From JANWWM01 sp046292465 (GTDB lineage: Bacteria; Bacteroidota; Chlorobiia; Chlorobiales; Thermochlorobacteraceae), in contig JBKBRB010000026.1 of NCBI GenBank assembly GCA_046292465.1, positions 1-22,181 on the forward strand: a stretch of 22,181 nt of DNA, in the 5' to 3' direction. How positions within the stretch are numbered: the first letter of the stretch is position 1; the number at the start of each line of letters is the position of its first letter. The notes beneath the pieces are model-generated. The model did not search any database, was not told the DNA's origin, and was given only the letters and a program-made list of their open reading frames with translations. The position numbers and the translations under genes are program-made. This document shows positions 14,095 to 22,181 of the stretch, one piece after another.

Positions 14095-15232
14095 AAAACT
14101 TTTCGTATTGGCGGGCGAAGCGTCGGGCGATTTGCACGGCGCGGGCGTTTTGAAGTCGCTCAAACGGCTCGAACCTTTGCTCGATGTGTTCGGCATTGGC
14201 GGCAAGCATATTCAAGCCACAGGTGCGCGGCTTCTTTATTCGGTCGAGCAAATCAACTTCATGGGCTTTGTTGAAATTGCTAAGCATTACCGCTTTTTGC
14301 GGCGCGTTTTGGAGACGGTCAAGTCGGCGATTCGTCGCGAGAAGCCCGATGCGGCATTGCTCATTGATTATCCGGGCATGAACTTACTTGTTGCTGAATT
14401 TTTGAAAGCACAAGGCGTGCCTGTTGTGTATTACATCGCGCCGCAAGTGTGGGCTTGGAAAGAAGGTCGCACGAAGAAAATGCGCGAGACGATTACAAAA
14501 CTCTGCGTCGTTTTTGAATTTGAAGTCGATTATTTCAAACAGCACGGCATTGAGGCGAAATTTGTAGGGCATCCTATTTTGGAAGAACTCGCCGACCTGT
14601 CGCTTCCGCCGAAATCGCGATTTCTCAATCAGCATCATTTGCCTGTAACGCAACGCTTTGTAGGGTTGCTTCCGGGCAGTCGCAAGCAAGAGCTCGAGCG
14701 CATTTTTCCCGAGATGCTTTCGGCAAGCGAAATGTTAGCGCAACGCTACGAGTTAAAATTCTTGTTAGGAATTGCACCGACAATTCCCGAACACTTCTAC
14801 GACAAGTTCCTTTCACGCACTTCTATCAAGCCGATTCGCGTGAGTTCTTACGAAACGATGCAGTATAGCGACCTTGCCTTTGTAACCAGTGGCACTGCTA
14901 CGCTCGAGAGCCTTTGCTTTGGCTTGCCGATGATTGTTTGTTACAAAACATCTCCGCTTAACTATTTGATTGGCAAGCGGCTTGTGAAGATTCAAAAAAT
15001 CGCCTTAGCCAATATCATTGCCGAAGGGCTTTACGGCACAGCGAAATTAGTCCCCGAACTTTTGCAAAGTGATTTGAACGCCATGAACCTTGTTAAACAT
15101 GCGGCGATGTTTTTAGAAGATGATGCTTATCGGAGTGAAGTTTCAGAGAAATTGAGACGAGCAAAAGAGAAGTTAGGACGGCTTAATCCGTCAGAAGAAG
15201 TGGCGCGAGAAATTGCGAGTTGCTTCTCGTAA
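14087..15232 (+). CDS. lpxB: Lipid-A-disaccharide synthase
   Basis: LpxB joins UDP-diacylglucosamine to lipid X to form the lipid A disaccharide on the inner membrane. The protein starts with KLFVLAGEASGDLHGAGV, the diagnostic family N-terminus. Further segments are LIDYPGMNLLVAEF, VYYIAPQVWAWKEGR, FVGHPILEEL, LLPGSRKQELERIFP and FVTSGTATLESLCFGLPMIV, all typical of this GT19 enzyme. Length is 381 residues from the GTG at 14087. I prefer this start, which overlaps the CobW-type gene's stop, to an upstream GTG at 14048 because family proteins begin about two residues before the first strand. It is the third gene of the 11849 operon. Its stop is 3 bases from the stop of the convergent RodZ-like gene. 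Confidence 0.93.
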   Translation: MSKKLFVLAGEASGDLHGAGVLKSLKRLEPLLDVFGIGGKHIQATGARLLYSVEQINFMGFVEIAKHYRFLRRVLETVKSAIRREKPDAALLIDYPGMNLLVAEFLKAQGVPVVYYIAPQVWAWKEGRTKKMRETITKLCVVFEFEVDYFKQHGIEAKFVGHPILEELADLSLPPKSRFLNQHHLPVTQRFVGLLPGSRKQELERIFPEMLSASEMLAQRYELKFLLGIAPTIPEHFYDKFLSRTSIKPIRVSSYETMQYSDLAFVTSGTATLESLCFGLPMIVCYKTSPLNYLIGKRLVKIQKIALANIIAEGLYGTAKLVPELLQSDLNAMNLVKHAAMFLEDDAYRSEVSEKLRRAKEKLGRLNPSEEVAREIASCFS

Positions 15233-15235
15233 GGG

Positions 15236-16099
15236 TTAATCTTTGGGTGGCATTAATTTGAAGCCTGATATTACGCCCGACCGACGTGGCATTGTAACAG
15301 GCTTTCCATTCAGCCACAGTTCCGCCGTTTCTAATTTTCCAACGGTTAGCGTGAAGAGGCTATCGGCATTGAACTTTGCCACTCCTGATGGCGCTAACAA
15401 GATTTCCTTCGGTGTGTTTTTATCGCTGGCAACGCTAATCCAACACGTATCCGTTTTTGAGCGCACGACAAGCGTATGTTTCCTTTCAGATTTCGCTGTG
15501 TGCTCTGCATCTTCAATCACAGGTTTGCGTTGCACTTCCGCTATTTCAGATACTCTTTCAGCAGGCACTTCGCTGGGCTTGTTTTGCTTGGTTGATTGAG
15601 GCGCTTTGAGCGTTTTTGTAACGACTTGCTGCTCTGAAACGGGACGCACTTGTTCTTGCGACATTTTTTCAGTTTGTCTGAAGAGATACCAAACAACCAG
15701 AACTGTTACAATCAGCGCGCCTGCTACACTTGCGTAGATAAGTCGCTTTTTTTGACTTTGTTCGAGCTGAGAAACTTCCAAATCAACAGGCATTGAAGAT
15801 GATGCAGCGCTTGCAAGTTGAGATGTTGCAGGCTGATGAATCGACTTTTCTTCCTTGGAACTTTCACTTGTCAGGGACTCTGTTTGCTCCTCAAAGTCGG
15901 ATTGTTGAAGTTTCACGCCGACAATCTCGGCATATTTGCGAAGCATTGCCCTGATGTAAGGCATAGGTTGAAACGAAGTGTCTCCGCTTTCAATGCGGGC
16001 AAGGATTTCGAGACGAATGTTCGTTTTGTAGCTGATGTCTTGGAGGGTGATATTTTTTTCTTCGCGGGCGCGCACGAGACGCTCGATAAGTTGTTGCAT
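15236..16099 (-). CDS. RodZ-like HTH/transmembrane protein with DUF4115 domain
   Basis: The 287-residue protein (ATG at 16099) has the RodZ layout: an N-terminal HTH_25-type helix-turn-helix (LVRAREEKNITLQDISYKT, about 8-26, continuing to about 65), a Ser/Glu-rich cytoplasmic linker, one transmembrane helix at about 119-140 (RLIYASVAGALIVTVLVVWY), a proline/lysine-rich periplasmic linker, and a C-terminal DUF4115-like beta domain (about 210-287: VVRSKTDTCWISVASD, then a glycine-rich tail). RodZ links MreB to the peptidoglycan elongation machinery and helps keep rod shape. An in-frame start at 16189 would add 30 hydrophobic residues without family support, so 16099 is preferred. It lies downstream of thrA with a possible terminator between. 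Short versions in this phylum are variable, so I give no gene symbol. Confidence 0.82.
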   Translation of the reverse strand: MQQLIERLVRAREEKNITLQDISYKTNIRLEILARIESGDTSFQPMPYIRAMLRKYAEIVGVKLQQSDFEEQTESLTSESSKEEKSIHQPATSQLASAASSSMPVDLEVSQLEQSQKKRLIYASVAGALIVTVLVVWYLFRQTEKMSQEQVRPVSEQQVVTKTLKAPQSTKQNKPSEVPAERVSEIAEVQRKPVIEDAEHTAKSERKHTLVVRSKTDTCWISVASDKNTPKEILLAPSGVAKFNADSLFTLTVGKLETAELWLNGKPVTMPRRSGVISGFKLMPPKD

Positions 16100-16178
16100 G
16101 TTTCGCTGGCTCTGTTTCGAACAACATTGATGAAGTCGGAATTTGATACAGTTGAAATCTAACAAAAAATTAAACAAA

Positions 16179-16209
16179 TGTTCAAACATTCATCTATCAC
16201 TTTTGAACA
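16179..16209 (-). terminator. Possible terminator after thrA
   Basis: An 8-bp perfect inverted repeat (TGTTCAAA at 16179-16186, TTTGAACA at 16202-16209) with a 15-base loop starts 4 bases after the thrA stop on the minus strand. It is followed there by TTTGTTTAATTTTTTG. The stem is AT-rich, so termination may be partial. Alternatively the repeat is an operator for the RodZ-like gene; TTGAAC in its distal arm sits 17 bases from TTAGAT, a poor promoter match. Confidence 0.4.
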
Positions 16210-16212
16210 ACA

Positions 16213-18666
16213 CTAAAAAAGGTAGTTCGAAATCCACACGACGTTGGCAAAGACACCTGCTGCTGTTACTTCTGCGCCTGCACCCGCACCTTTGACGACC
16301 AGCGGACGCTCACGATACCGCTCTGTTGTATAGGCGATGATGTTATCGCTTCCCGACAAATTGTAAAACGGATGTTCGGCATTGACTTCCATCAACTTTA
16401 CAGATGCGATTCCGTTTTCAAGCAGCGCAATAAAGCGAAGCACGGCATTATTTTTTTCAGCGCGTCGTTTTCGCTCCTCAAAAATTGGATTTGCTTTTTC
16501 AAGCTCGACGAAAAAATCGTCAACCGTTTCCGCCTTCATGCATGCTTCGGGCAAGAAGTTCTCAAGTTGAACGTCCGAGAGTTCAAGGTTCAAACCGACT
16601 TCGCGAGCGAGGATTAAAATTTTTCGAGCGACGTCAAGTCCGCTCAAATCGTCTCGCGGGTCAGGCTCGGTATAGCCTTTTTCTTTGGCTTCGCGCACGA
16701 CATCACTAAAGCATCGCTTGCCTTTGAAATTGTTGAAGATGTAACTCAAAGAACCGGAAAGCACAGCCTCAATTTTGAGAATTTTATCGCCACTCGAGAG
16801 CAAATCGTTCAGCGTATTGATAACGGGCAAGCCGGCACCGACATTCGTTTCGTAGAGGTATTTGACATCATGCTGAATAGCAGCGAGTTTAAGTTTCTTG
16901 TAATCTTCATACTTGCCTGAATTGGCACGTTTGTTTGGCGTTACAACCGAAATGCTCGATGATAAAATTTCTTCGTAATAGCCGACAATTTCATCTGCTG
17001 CTGTGCAATCGATGAACACGCTTCCTGACAGGTTGAGGGCTTTCATGCGGCGAACAAACGCGCGCATATCTTTCGGCTCGCCTTGTTCTTCGAGCGCATT
17101 TTTCCAATTCTTCAAATCAATCCCGTTTGGATTAAAGAGCATTTTCTTGCTTCGCGCAAGCGCAACGACTTTGAGTTCGAGCGACTGCTGTTCGCGCAAG
17201 ACTTTGGCATGTTCGTCGAGTTGTTTGAGAAATGTGCCGCCGATTAAGCCTGTGCCTACCAAAAAAAGATGCAGTGTTTTTCGTTTTGAAAGAAAAAACA
17301 CTTCGTGCAAGGCGTTCAGGGCTTTTTCTTCGTCGTTTCGTTCAATCACGACGGAGATATTGATTTCCGAAGAGCCTTGCGCAATGGCAACCACATTGAT
17401 GCCGTTCTTCCCAAGCGTTTGAAAAAACCAACCCGCCACGCCCGTGCGATGCTTCATGTTTTCACCGACGACGGCAACGATGGAAAGATTTTTCTCGACC
17501 TCAATGGGATAGATTTTTCCCGCATCAATTTCCAAGAAAAATTCTTTTTCAACGGCGGCTTTTGCGCGCTCTGAATCTTTGAGCGAAACCGCAAAGCAAA
17601 TGCTGTGTTCCGACGAGGCTTGCGAGATGAAAATGATGTTGATGTTCTCATTTGCAAGTGCCGAGAAAACACGCTTCGCTGTGCCAACGGAACGCACTAA
17701 TCCGCTTCCTTCAACGCGGAGCATTGCCACATCATCGAGCGAGGAAATGCCACAGATGGATACTTTCCGATTCGGCGCATTTGACGTAATGAGCGTGCCT
17801 TCGAAGTCGGGATTGAACGTGTTGAGAATTCGAATGGGGATGTTTTGCAGCATCGCAGGCTGAACGGTCGGCGGATAAAGCACCTTCGCGCCCGAGTTCG
17901 ACATTTCCAAGGCTTCTCTGTAACTCATTTGCGGAATTGGAAAGGCGTCTTTGACTTTGCGCGGGTCAGCCGTCATAAAGCCGTCGACATCGGTCCAGAT
18001 TTGAATTTCAGAGGCTTTGAGTGCCGCGCCGAAAATTGCCGCCGTGTAGTCTGAGCCGCCGCGTCCGAGCGTTGTGGTTTCACCTTTCAAGGTTGAGCCA
18101 ATAAAGCCTGTGATAATTTGCAGGGTGCTCCGATTGAGAAAGTAGGTGCAAATGTTGCGGTAGGTTTCTTCTTGCAAAACCCCTGCCACGCCGAAACGAT
18201 TGTCAGTTTTGATAAGGTCGCGCGCGTCGCAGTATTCCGCCTCAATGCCTTTGGCTTTGAAGGCTTCAGCAATGATGAACGCTGAAAGTCGCTCGCCGAA
18301 GCTCATCATAAAATCCAATGTGCGCTCAGTGTATTCTCCAACAAGATAAGTTCCGTGCAAAATGTCTTCGAGTTCGTTGAGCATCATTTTGACATTTGCT
18401 AATGCGGAGGCTTGCGACTTGATAGGCACGAGTGCATGCACGGCGGAAAGATGTCGCTCCTCGAATTTTGAAAATAGGGTCTTGTAAGCCATATCGCCAT
18501 CGGCGGCTTTCGCGCTCATTTCAATCAACTTATCGGTTGCACCGCCAAAGGCAGACACGACAACGGCGACCGCGTCTTTTTCTCTTGCTTTTTTGACGAG
18601 TGAAATAACAGTTTCTATGCGTTCAGGTGTGCCGACGGACGAGCCGCCGAATTTGAGAATTTTCAT
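16213..18666 (-). CDS. thrA: Bifunctional aspartokinase / homoserine dehydrogenase
   Basis: The enzyme performs the first and third steps of the aspartate pathway to threonine, methionine and isoleucine. With the ATG at 18666 it has 817 residues, close to E. coli ThrA (820). The aspartokinase domain begins with KILKFGGSSVG (residues 2-12) and shows TLGRGGSDYTAA and WTDVDGFMTADPR. Two ACT regulatory repeats follow at about 310-460. The homoserine dehydrogenase domain opens with the Rossmann motif LFLVGTGLIGGTFL near 465, followed by VVTPNKRANSG, YETNVGAGLPVI and GYTEPDPRDDLSGLDVARK. Feedback control by threonine is expected from the ACT domains, not shown. Alternative starts at 18705 (TTG) and 18702 (ATG, overlapping the upstream stop as TGATG) would add 12-13 residues; coupling favours them, homology favours 18666. 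It follows the sigma-54 activator gene directly. Confidence 0.95.
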   Translation of the reverse strand: MKILKFGGSSVGTPERIETVISLVKKAREKDAVAVVVSAFGGATDKLIEMSAKAADGDMAYKTLFSKFEERHLSAVHALVPIKSQASALANVKMMLNELEDILHGTYLVGEYTERTLDFMMSFGERLSAFIIAEAFKAKGIEAEYCDARDLIKTDNRFGVAGVLQEETYRNICTYFLNRSTLQIITGFIGSTLKGETTTLGRGGSDYTAAIFGAALKASEIQIWTDVDGFMTADPRKVKDAFPIPQMSYREALEMSNSGAKVLYPPTVQPAMLQNIPIRILNTFNPDFEGTLITSNAPNRKVSICGISSLDDVAMLRVEGSGLVRSVGTAKRVFSALANENINIIFISQASSEHSICFAVSLKDSERAKAAVEKEFFLEIDAGKIYPIEVEKNLSIVAVVGENMKHRTGVAGWFFQTLGKNGINVVAIAQGSSEINISVVIERNDEEKALNALHEVFFLSKRKTLHLFLVGTGLIGGTFLKQLDEHAKVLREQQSLELKVVALARSKKMLFNPNGIDLKNWKNALEEQGEPKDMRAFVRRMKALNLSGSVFIDCTAADEIVGYYEEILSSSISVVTPNKRANSGKYEDYKKLKLAAIQHDVKYLYETNVGAGLPVINTLNDLLSSGDKILKIEAVLSGSLSYIFNNFKGKRCFSDVVREAKEKGYTEPDPRDDLSGLDVARKILILAREVGLNLELSDVQLENFLPEACMKAETVDDFFVELEKANPIFEERKRRAEKNNAVLRFIALLENGIASVKLMEVNAEHPFYNLSGSDNIIAYTTERYRERPLVVKGAGAGAEVTAAGVFANVVWISNYLF

Positions 18667-18701
18667 TTTAGATGTGCTTCTGGTTAGTTGAGTGTTGGGC
18701 A

Positions 18702-20072
18702 TCAAGCCGAATCACCTTCTTCTTTTTCCGATTCCTTCAAGCGTCGATAAAGCGTTGCGACGCCAATGCCTAAGATGCGCGCGGTTTCTTCTTTGTTTCC
18801 GCCTGTCATTTCAAGCGTGCGTGCTATCATCACGTCTTCAACTTCTTCGAGCGGCGTGCCAATGCGGAAACTCACGATGCGCGAGGTGTCTGTTCCTGTG
18901 ATGTAATCGGGCAGATGTTCTTTTTGAATTTGCTCGTGATTGCACAAGACGACTGCACGCTCAATGACGTTTTCCAGTTCGCGCACATTGCCGCGCCAAG
19001 AGTGCCCTTCCAAGAGCCGTGCAACTTCGGGCGAAAGTCCGCGCACGTTTTTAGCGTTCAATCGGCTGAATTTCTCGATGAAATGTTGCGCAAGCGGAAT
19101 GATGTCGTCGCGGCGTTGGCGAAGTGGTGGCAGTTCAAGCCGAATCACATTCAAGCGGTAGTATAAATCTTCGCGGAATCGTCCTTCGGCGATTTCTTCG
19201 TCGATGTCTTTGTTCGTTGCGGCAATGACGCGCACATCGGTTTTCAAAGTTTCTTCGCTGCCGAGACGTTGGAACTCGCCATCTTGCAACACGGTGAGCA
19301 GTTTGACTTGCAAGTGTGTGGGCATATCGGCGATTTCATCGAGGAAAATCGTGCCGCCGTTGGCAAGTTCAAAGCGACCGCGTTTTTGTTTGATGGCATT
19401 GGTGAATGCGCCTTTTTCGTAGCCGAAGAGTTCCGATTCCAAAAGTTGTTCGGGCAGTGCGCCGCAGTTGATTTTGACGAATGGTTTATCGCGCCGACCG
19501 CTCAATTCGTGAATCGCACGTGCAACCACTTCCTTGCCTGTTCCGCTTTCGCCCAAGAGTAGCACGGTTGCTCGCGACGGCGCAACGGTTTCAACTGACG
19601 CCATAATCTCGCGCCAAAGCGGACTGAAGCCGACAATGTTTTTCGAGAGAAATCGTCCGCTCACTTGCTGACGCAGTTTGGCGTTCTCGACCAAGAGCAT
19701 GCGCGTTTCCAAAGCGCGTTGAATCAAGCGGCGAATATCGCTCATTCGAAATGGCTTTTGAATGTAGTCGTAAGCCCCAAGTTTCATGGCTTCGACCGCT
19801 GTGTCGATTGAGCCGTAAGCCGTCATCATCACCACAACAATGTTCGGGTCATACTTTTTGATTTCTTTGAGCAAGCGCACGCCGCTATCAGGCTCTTGAA
19901 TTTTCAGGTCGGTGAGCACGAGGTCGATGTCTTCCTCGTTCAAAATTTTCATGGCTTCTTTGGGCGTTGCGGCGGTAAAGACTTGCCGTTCGTCAGGCTT
20001 GACTAAGCCGTCAGAGAGCGCGTCGCGCGTGTTTTTTTCATCATCGACGATTAAGAGTTTTACCATTGCCAT
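18702..20072 (-). CDS. NtrC-type sigma-54-dependent response regulator with GAFTNA motif
   Basis: This 456-residue regulator has a receiver domain with acidic residues Asp10-Asp11 and phospho-acceptor Asp55, plus MMTAYGS and YIQKPF. An AAA+ domain follows, with Walker A GESGTGKE (about 175), ESELFGYEKGAFTNA (212-226), FLDEIADMP (Walker B) and the arginine-rich RFREDLYYRLNV region. The C-terminus is a Fis-type HTH (NKEETARILGIGVATLYRRL). It should activate sigma-54 promoters after phosphorylation by a histidine kinase, which is not in the window. The sigma-54 contact loop reads GAFTNA rather than GAFTGA: the fifth residue is Asn225. Work on NorR links changes at this position to escape from regulation, but here the effect is unknown. 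It starts 31 bases after lysS and abuts thrA, an unusual place for such a regulator. Confidence 0.93.
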   Translation of the reverse strand: MAMVKLLIVDDEKNTRDALSDGLVKPDERQVFTAATPKEAMKILNEEDIDLVLTDLKIQEPDSGVRLLKEIKKYDPNIVVVMMTAYGSIDTAVEAMKLGAYDYIQKPFRMSDIRRLIQRALETRMLLVENAKLRQQVSGRFLSKNIVGFSPLWREIMASVETVAPSRATVLLLGESGTGKEVVARAIHELSGRRDKPFVKINCGALPEQLLESELFGYEKGAFTNAIKQKRGRFELANGGTIFLDEIADMPTHLQVKLLTVLQDGEFQRLGSEETLKTDVRVIAATNKDIDEEIAEGRFREDLYYRLNVIRLELPPLRQRRDDIIPLAQHFIEKFSRLNAKNVRGLSPEVARLLEGHSWRGNVRELENVIERAVVLCNHEQIQKEHLPDYITGTDTSRIVSFRIGTPLEEVEDVMIARTLEMTGGNKEETARILGIGVATLYRRLKESEKEEGDSA

Positions 20073-20103
20073 TGCCCTTGATTGAATTGCGTTCAGCGGT
20101 GCG

Positions 20104-21618
20104 TTATTCAGGCTTCATGGTCGGGAAGAAAATCACATCGCGAATGGATTCTTGACCGGTGATGAGCATCGTGAGGCGGTCAATGCCAATGCCGATACCT
20201 GCCGTTGGCGGCATGCCGAACTCGATTGCGCGAAGGAAATCTTCGTCGACGCTCATGGCTTCGTCGTCGCCACGCTCGCGCAGTGCGGCTTGCTCTTCTA
20301 ATCGCTCGCGTTGGTCAATCGGGTCGTTGAGTTCTGAATACGCATTGCAAACTTCTTTTCCTGCAACAATCAACTCGAACCGCTCGACCAAGCCTGCCTT
20401 GCTTCGATGCTTTTTGGTGAGCGGCGACATTTCAATCGGATAATCTGTAATGAACGTCGGCTGAATCAATTTTGGCTCGACAAATTCGCCGAAAATTTCG
20501 TCAATAATTTTTCCGCTTCCGATTTTCGGGTCGAGTTTCAAACCGAGTTCGCTTGCAATCGCTCTGAGTTCCTCTTCGCTCTTGCCTTCAATCTCTTTGC
20601 CTGTGTATTCCTTCACGGCTTCTGCCATCGTGAGTTTGCGATACGGGGCTTTGAGATTTACTTCATGCTCGCCGACTTTAACAGTTGTTGTTCCATTAAC
20701 CGCCATCGCAATTTTTTCAAATAGAACTTCAACCGTTTGCATCATCCAGTTGTAATCTTTGTAAGCCACATAAAACTCGAGCATGGAAAATTCGGGGTTG
20801 TGGAATCGGCTCATGCCTTCGTTGCGAAAGACTTTGGCAAATTCATAGACGCCGTCGAAACCGCCGACGATAAGACGTTTGAGATAGAGTTCGTTAGCAA
20901 TGCGCAAAAAGAGTTTCATATCGAGCGCGTTGTGATGCGTCGTAAAAGGACGCGCCGACGCCCCGCCATAAACAGGTTGAAGAATTGGCGTTTCGACTTC
21001 CAACAGGTTTAGGCTGTTCAAAAAGTCGCGAATCGTTTGAATGAGTTTCGCACGTTTGACAAACACCTCGCGCACATGCGGATTGACAATCAAATCTACA
21101 TAGCGCATGCGGTAGCGTTGCTCCTTATCGCTGAAGGCATCATAGACGACCTTTTTGCCATTGACTTCTTGCTCTTTGGCAACGGGAATTGGACGGAGCG
21201 ATTTTGAGAGCATCTCGAGCTTCGTTGCGTGAACGGAAACTTCGCCCGTCTTTGTGCGGAAGGTGTAGCCATGAACGCCGACAATGTCGCCAATATCAAA
21301 GTATTTGAACGCTTTGTAAGTCGCTTCGCCGACATCATCTTTGCGCAAATAAATTTGAATTTTTCCGGTTGAATCTTGAATGTGAAAAAACGATGCCTTG
21401 CCCATGTTGCGAATGGTCATGATTCTGCCTGCAACGGCGACATCGGTCTTTTCGCCATCGACGAAGGTTTCCACAAGTGGCTTGGCGTAGTGCGTTACAG
21501 GAAACGAATAGGGATAAGGCTCAATGCCGAGTTCGCGCAGTTTAGCAAGGTTTTCTCTGCGCTGACGCATTAAATCGTTTAGGTCTTCGATGTGTGTGTT
21601 GGTCTGTTGTTCCGACAT
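20104..21618 (-). CDS. lysS: Lysyl-tRNA synthetase, class II
   Basis: LysS charges tRNA-Lys in the cytoplasm. The 504-residue length matches bacterial LysS. The N-terminal OB-fold anticodon-binding domain covers about residues 55-150 (VAGRIMTIRNMGKASFFHIQD). Class II motifs are clear: motif 1 around VFVKRAKLIQTIRDFLN and LEVETPIL, motif 2 VFRNEGMSRFHNPEFSMLEFY near 265, and motif 3 GIGIGIDRLTMLI near 478 before VIFFPTMKPE. GGASARPFTTHHNALDMKLFLRI is also characteristic. The ATG at 21618 is well placed. It follows cdsA after 29 bases and is followed by the sigma-54 activator after 31 bases, so an operon cdsA-lysS-activator-thrA is likely. Confidence 0.97.
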   Translation of the reverse strand: MSEQQTNTHIEDLNDLMRQRRENLAKLRELGIEPYPYSFPVTHYAKPLVETFVDGEKTDVAVAGRIMTIRNMGKASFFHIQDSTGKIQIYLRKDDVGEATYKAFKYFDIGDIVGVHGYTFRTKTGEVSVHATKLEMLSKSLRPIPVAKEQEVNGKKVVYDAFSDKEQRYRMRYVDLIVNPHVREVFVKRAKLIQTIRDFLNSLNLLEVETPILQPVYGGASARPFTTHHNALDMKLFLRIANELYLKRLIVGGFDGVYEFAKVFRNEGMSRFHNPEFSMLEFYVAYKDYNWMMQTVEVLFEKIAMAVNGTTTVKVGEHEVNLKAPYRKLTMAEAVKEYTGKEIEGKSEEELRAIASELGLKLDPKIGSGKIIDEIFGEFVEPKLIQPTFITDYPIEMSPLTKKHRSKAGLVERFELIVAGKEVCNAYSELNDPIDQRERLEEQAALRERGDDEAMSVDEDFLRAIEFGMPPTAGIGIGIDRLTMLITGQESIRDVIFFPTMKPE

Positions 21619-21647
21619 TGTGAATTAAAAAGTAGGTTGAAACTCGT

Positions 21648-22181
21648 TTATCCAATGTTCATCAAGTAGCGCGAATAAAGAAAGACGACGGGCGCAATAA
21701 AACAAAGCGAATCGAATCGGTCTAAAAATCCGCCGTGTCCGGGAATCAAGCCTGAAGAATCCTTCACGCCGCTGTCGCGCTTATACATCGATTCAATCAA
21801 ATCGCCAATCGGACTCAGCAAGCCAATCAGCAAGCCGAGAATAACGATATGATGATAAGCAAAAAGTTGCCAGAGCAATGTGTGATAGAAAATCACGGTC
21901 GTAATCATGCTGGCGATTGAGCCGGTAAAAAATCCTTCCCAAGTTTTTTTCGGACTGTATCGCTCTGAAAACTTCGTCTTGATGATTTTTCCGCCCAAGA
22001 ATTTTCCGCCGAAGTAAGCAAAAGTATCCGACATCCACACTGCAAGAAAAATCATGGTGATGAAAATTCCGTCTTTGTCATAGCCGCGCATATCGAGCAG
22101 TGAGACGAAGGGAAACGAGATGTAAAACAGGCACAGAAACGACGCGCCGATGTTTTGAATCGGCGTGCCTCGCTTTCGGAA
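21648..22181 (-). CDS. cdsA: Phosphatidate cytidylyltransferase, C-terminal part (cut by window edge)
   Basis: CdsA makes CDP-diacylglycerol from phosphatidic acid and CTP, the branch point of phospholipid synthesis in the inner membrane. The frame is open to the right edge of the window; 177 residues are visible, so roughly the N-terminal third or more is missing. An ATG at 22091 is internal: 30 in-frame upstream residues (starting FRKRGTPIQNIGASF) are hydrophobic and family-like. Family hallmarks are WMSDTFAYFGGKFLGG, YSPKKTWEG and the C-terminal CDP-alcohol cytidylyltransferase signature (KRDSGVKDSSGLIPGHGG, then LDRFD). Several membrane helices are visible between them. lysS begins 29 bases downstream on the same strand. 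Confidence 0.93.
   Translation of the reverse strand, partial: FRKRGTPIQNIGASFLCLFYISFPFVSLLDMRGYDKDGIFITMIFLAVWMSDTFAYFGGKFLGGKIIKTKFSERYSPKKTWEGFFTGSIASMITTVIFYHTLLWQLFAYHHIVILGLLIGLLSPIGDLIESMYKRDSGVKDSSGLIPGHGGFLDRFDSLCFIAPVVFLYSRYLMNIG

Noticed and set aside
1..22181. CRISPR array, tRNA/rRNA genes, insertion sequences, prophage
   Set aside because: Intergenic spaces are short and show no regular repeat-spacer pattern, no cloverleaf with a TTC-type arm that I could find, and no transposase or phage gene other than the Rpn-like protein.

Overview
The window looks like a piece of a green-sulfur-bacterium-type genome (Chlorobi; a Chloroherpeton-like member is my best guess). Three things point there. 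A two-subunit ATP-citrate lyase (aclB-aclA) of the reductive TCA cycle has Chlorobium-like subunit sizes. A C-terminal type IX secretion sorting domain is present, as expected in the Bacteroidota/Chlorobi/Ignavibacteria group. LPS genes (kdsD, lpxB) show a Gram-negative envelope. GC content looks moderate by eye. The taxonomic call is inference from gene content only.

Layout. Positions 1-77 are an exact copy of 1992-2068, the aclB leader plus its first codons. Copy 1 runs into an unrelated 43-codon tail. Between the copies lie a GT2 glycosyltransferase and a class I methyltransferase broken by one missing A. Then come aclB-aclA (2044-5083), a headless T9SS sorting-domain remnant (5125-5487), kdsD (5608-6600) and an Rpn/DUF2887-type PD-(D/E)XK protein (6619-7425). 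A hairpin terminator at 7430-7456 separates these from clpC, which is read leftwards (10003-7475). A good sigma-70 promoter for clpC lies near 10150-10178, with a perfect palindrome over its -35 box. Further leftward genes are a PspC-like membrane peptide, a BadF/N-acetylglucosamine-kinase-like ASKHA protein and an unrecognised 197-residue protein, all overlapping.

From 11849 a rightward operon encodes a secreted protein (usually mislabelled 'asparagine synthetase B'), a COG0523/CobW GTPase and lpxB. It converges, with only 3 bases between stops, on a RodZ-like HTH/membrane protein. The remainder is a leftward run, in transcription order: cdsA (cut by the window edge), lysS, an NtrC-type sigma-54 activator with a non-canonical GAFTNA motif, bifunctional thrA, and then the RodZ-like gene behind a possible terminator.

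Most of the window is core metabolism and housekeeping: carbon fixation, envelope lipids, aspartate-family amino acids and protein quality control. The unusual parts are the left 2 kb, whose exactly 77-base repeat could be a real duplication or an assembly-graph artefact; the GAFTNA activator placed between lysS and thrA; the clpC promoter palindrome; and three poorly understood proteins (421-residue secreted protein, 197-residue protein, Rpn-like protein). I saw no tRNA, rRNA, CRISPR array, insertion sequence or phage gene.
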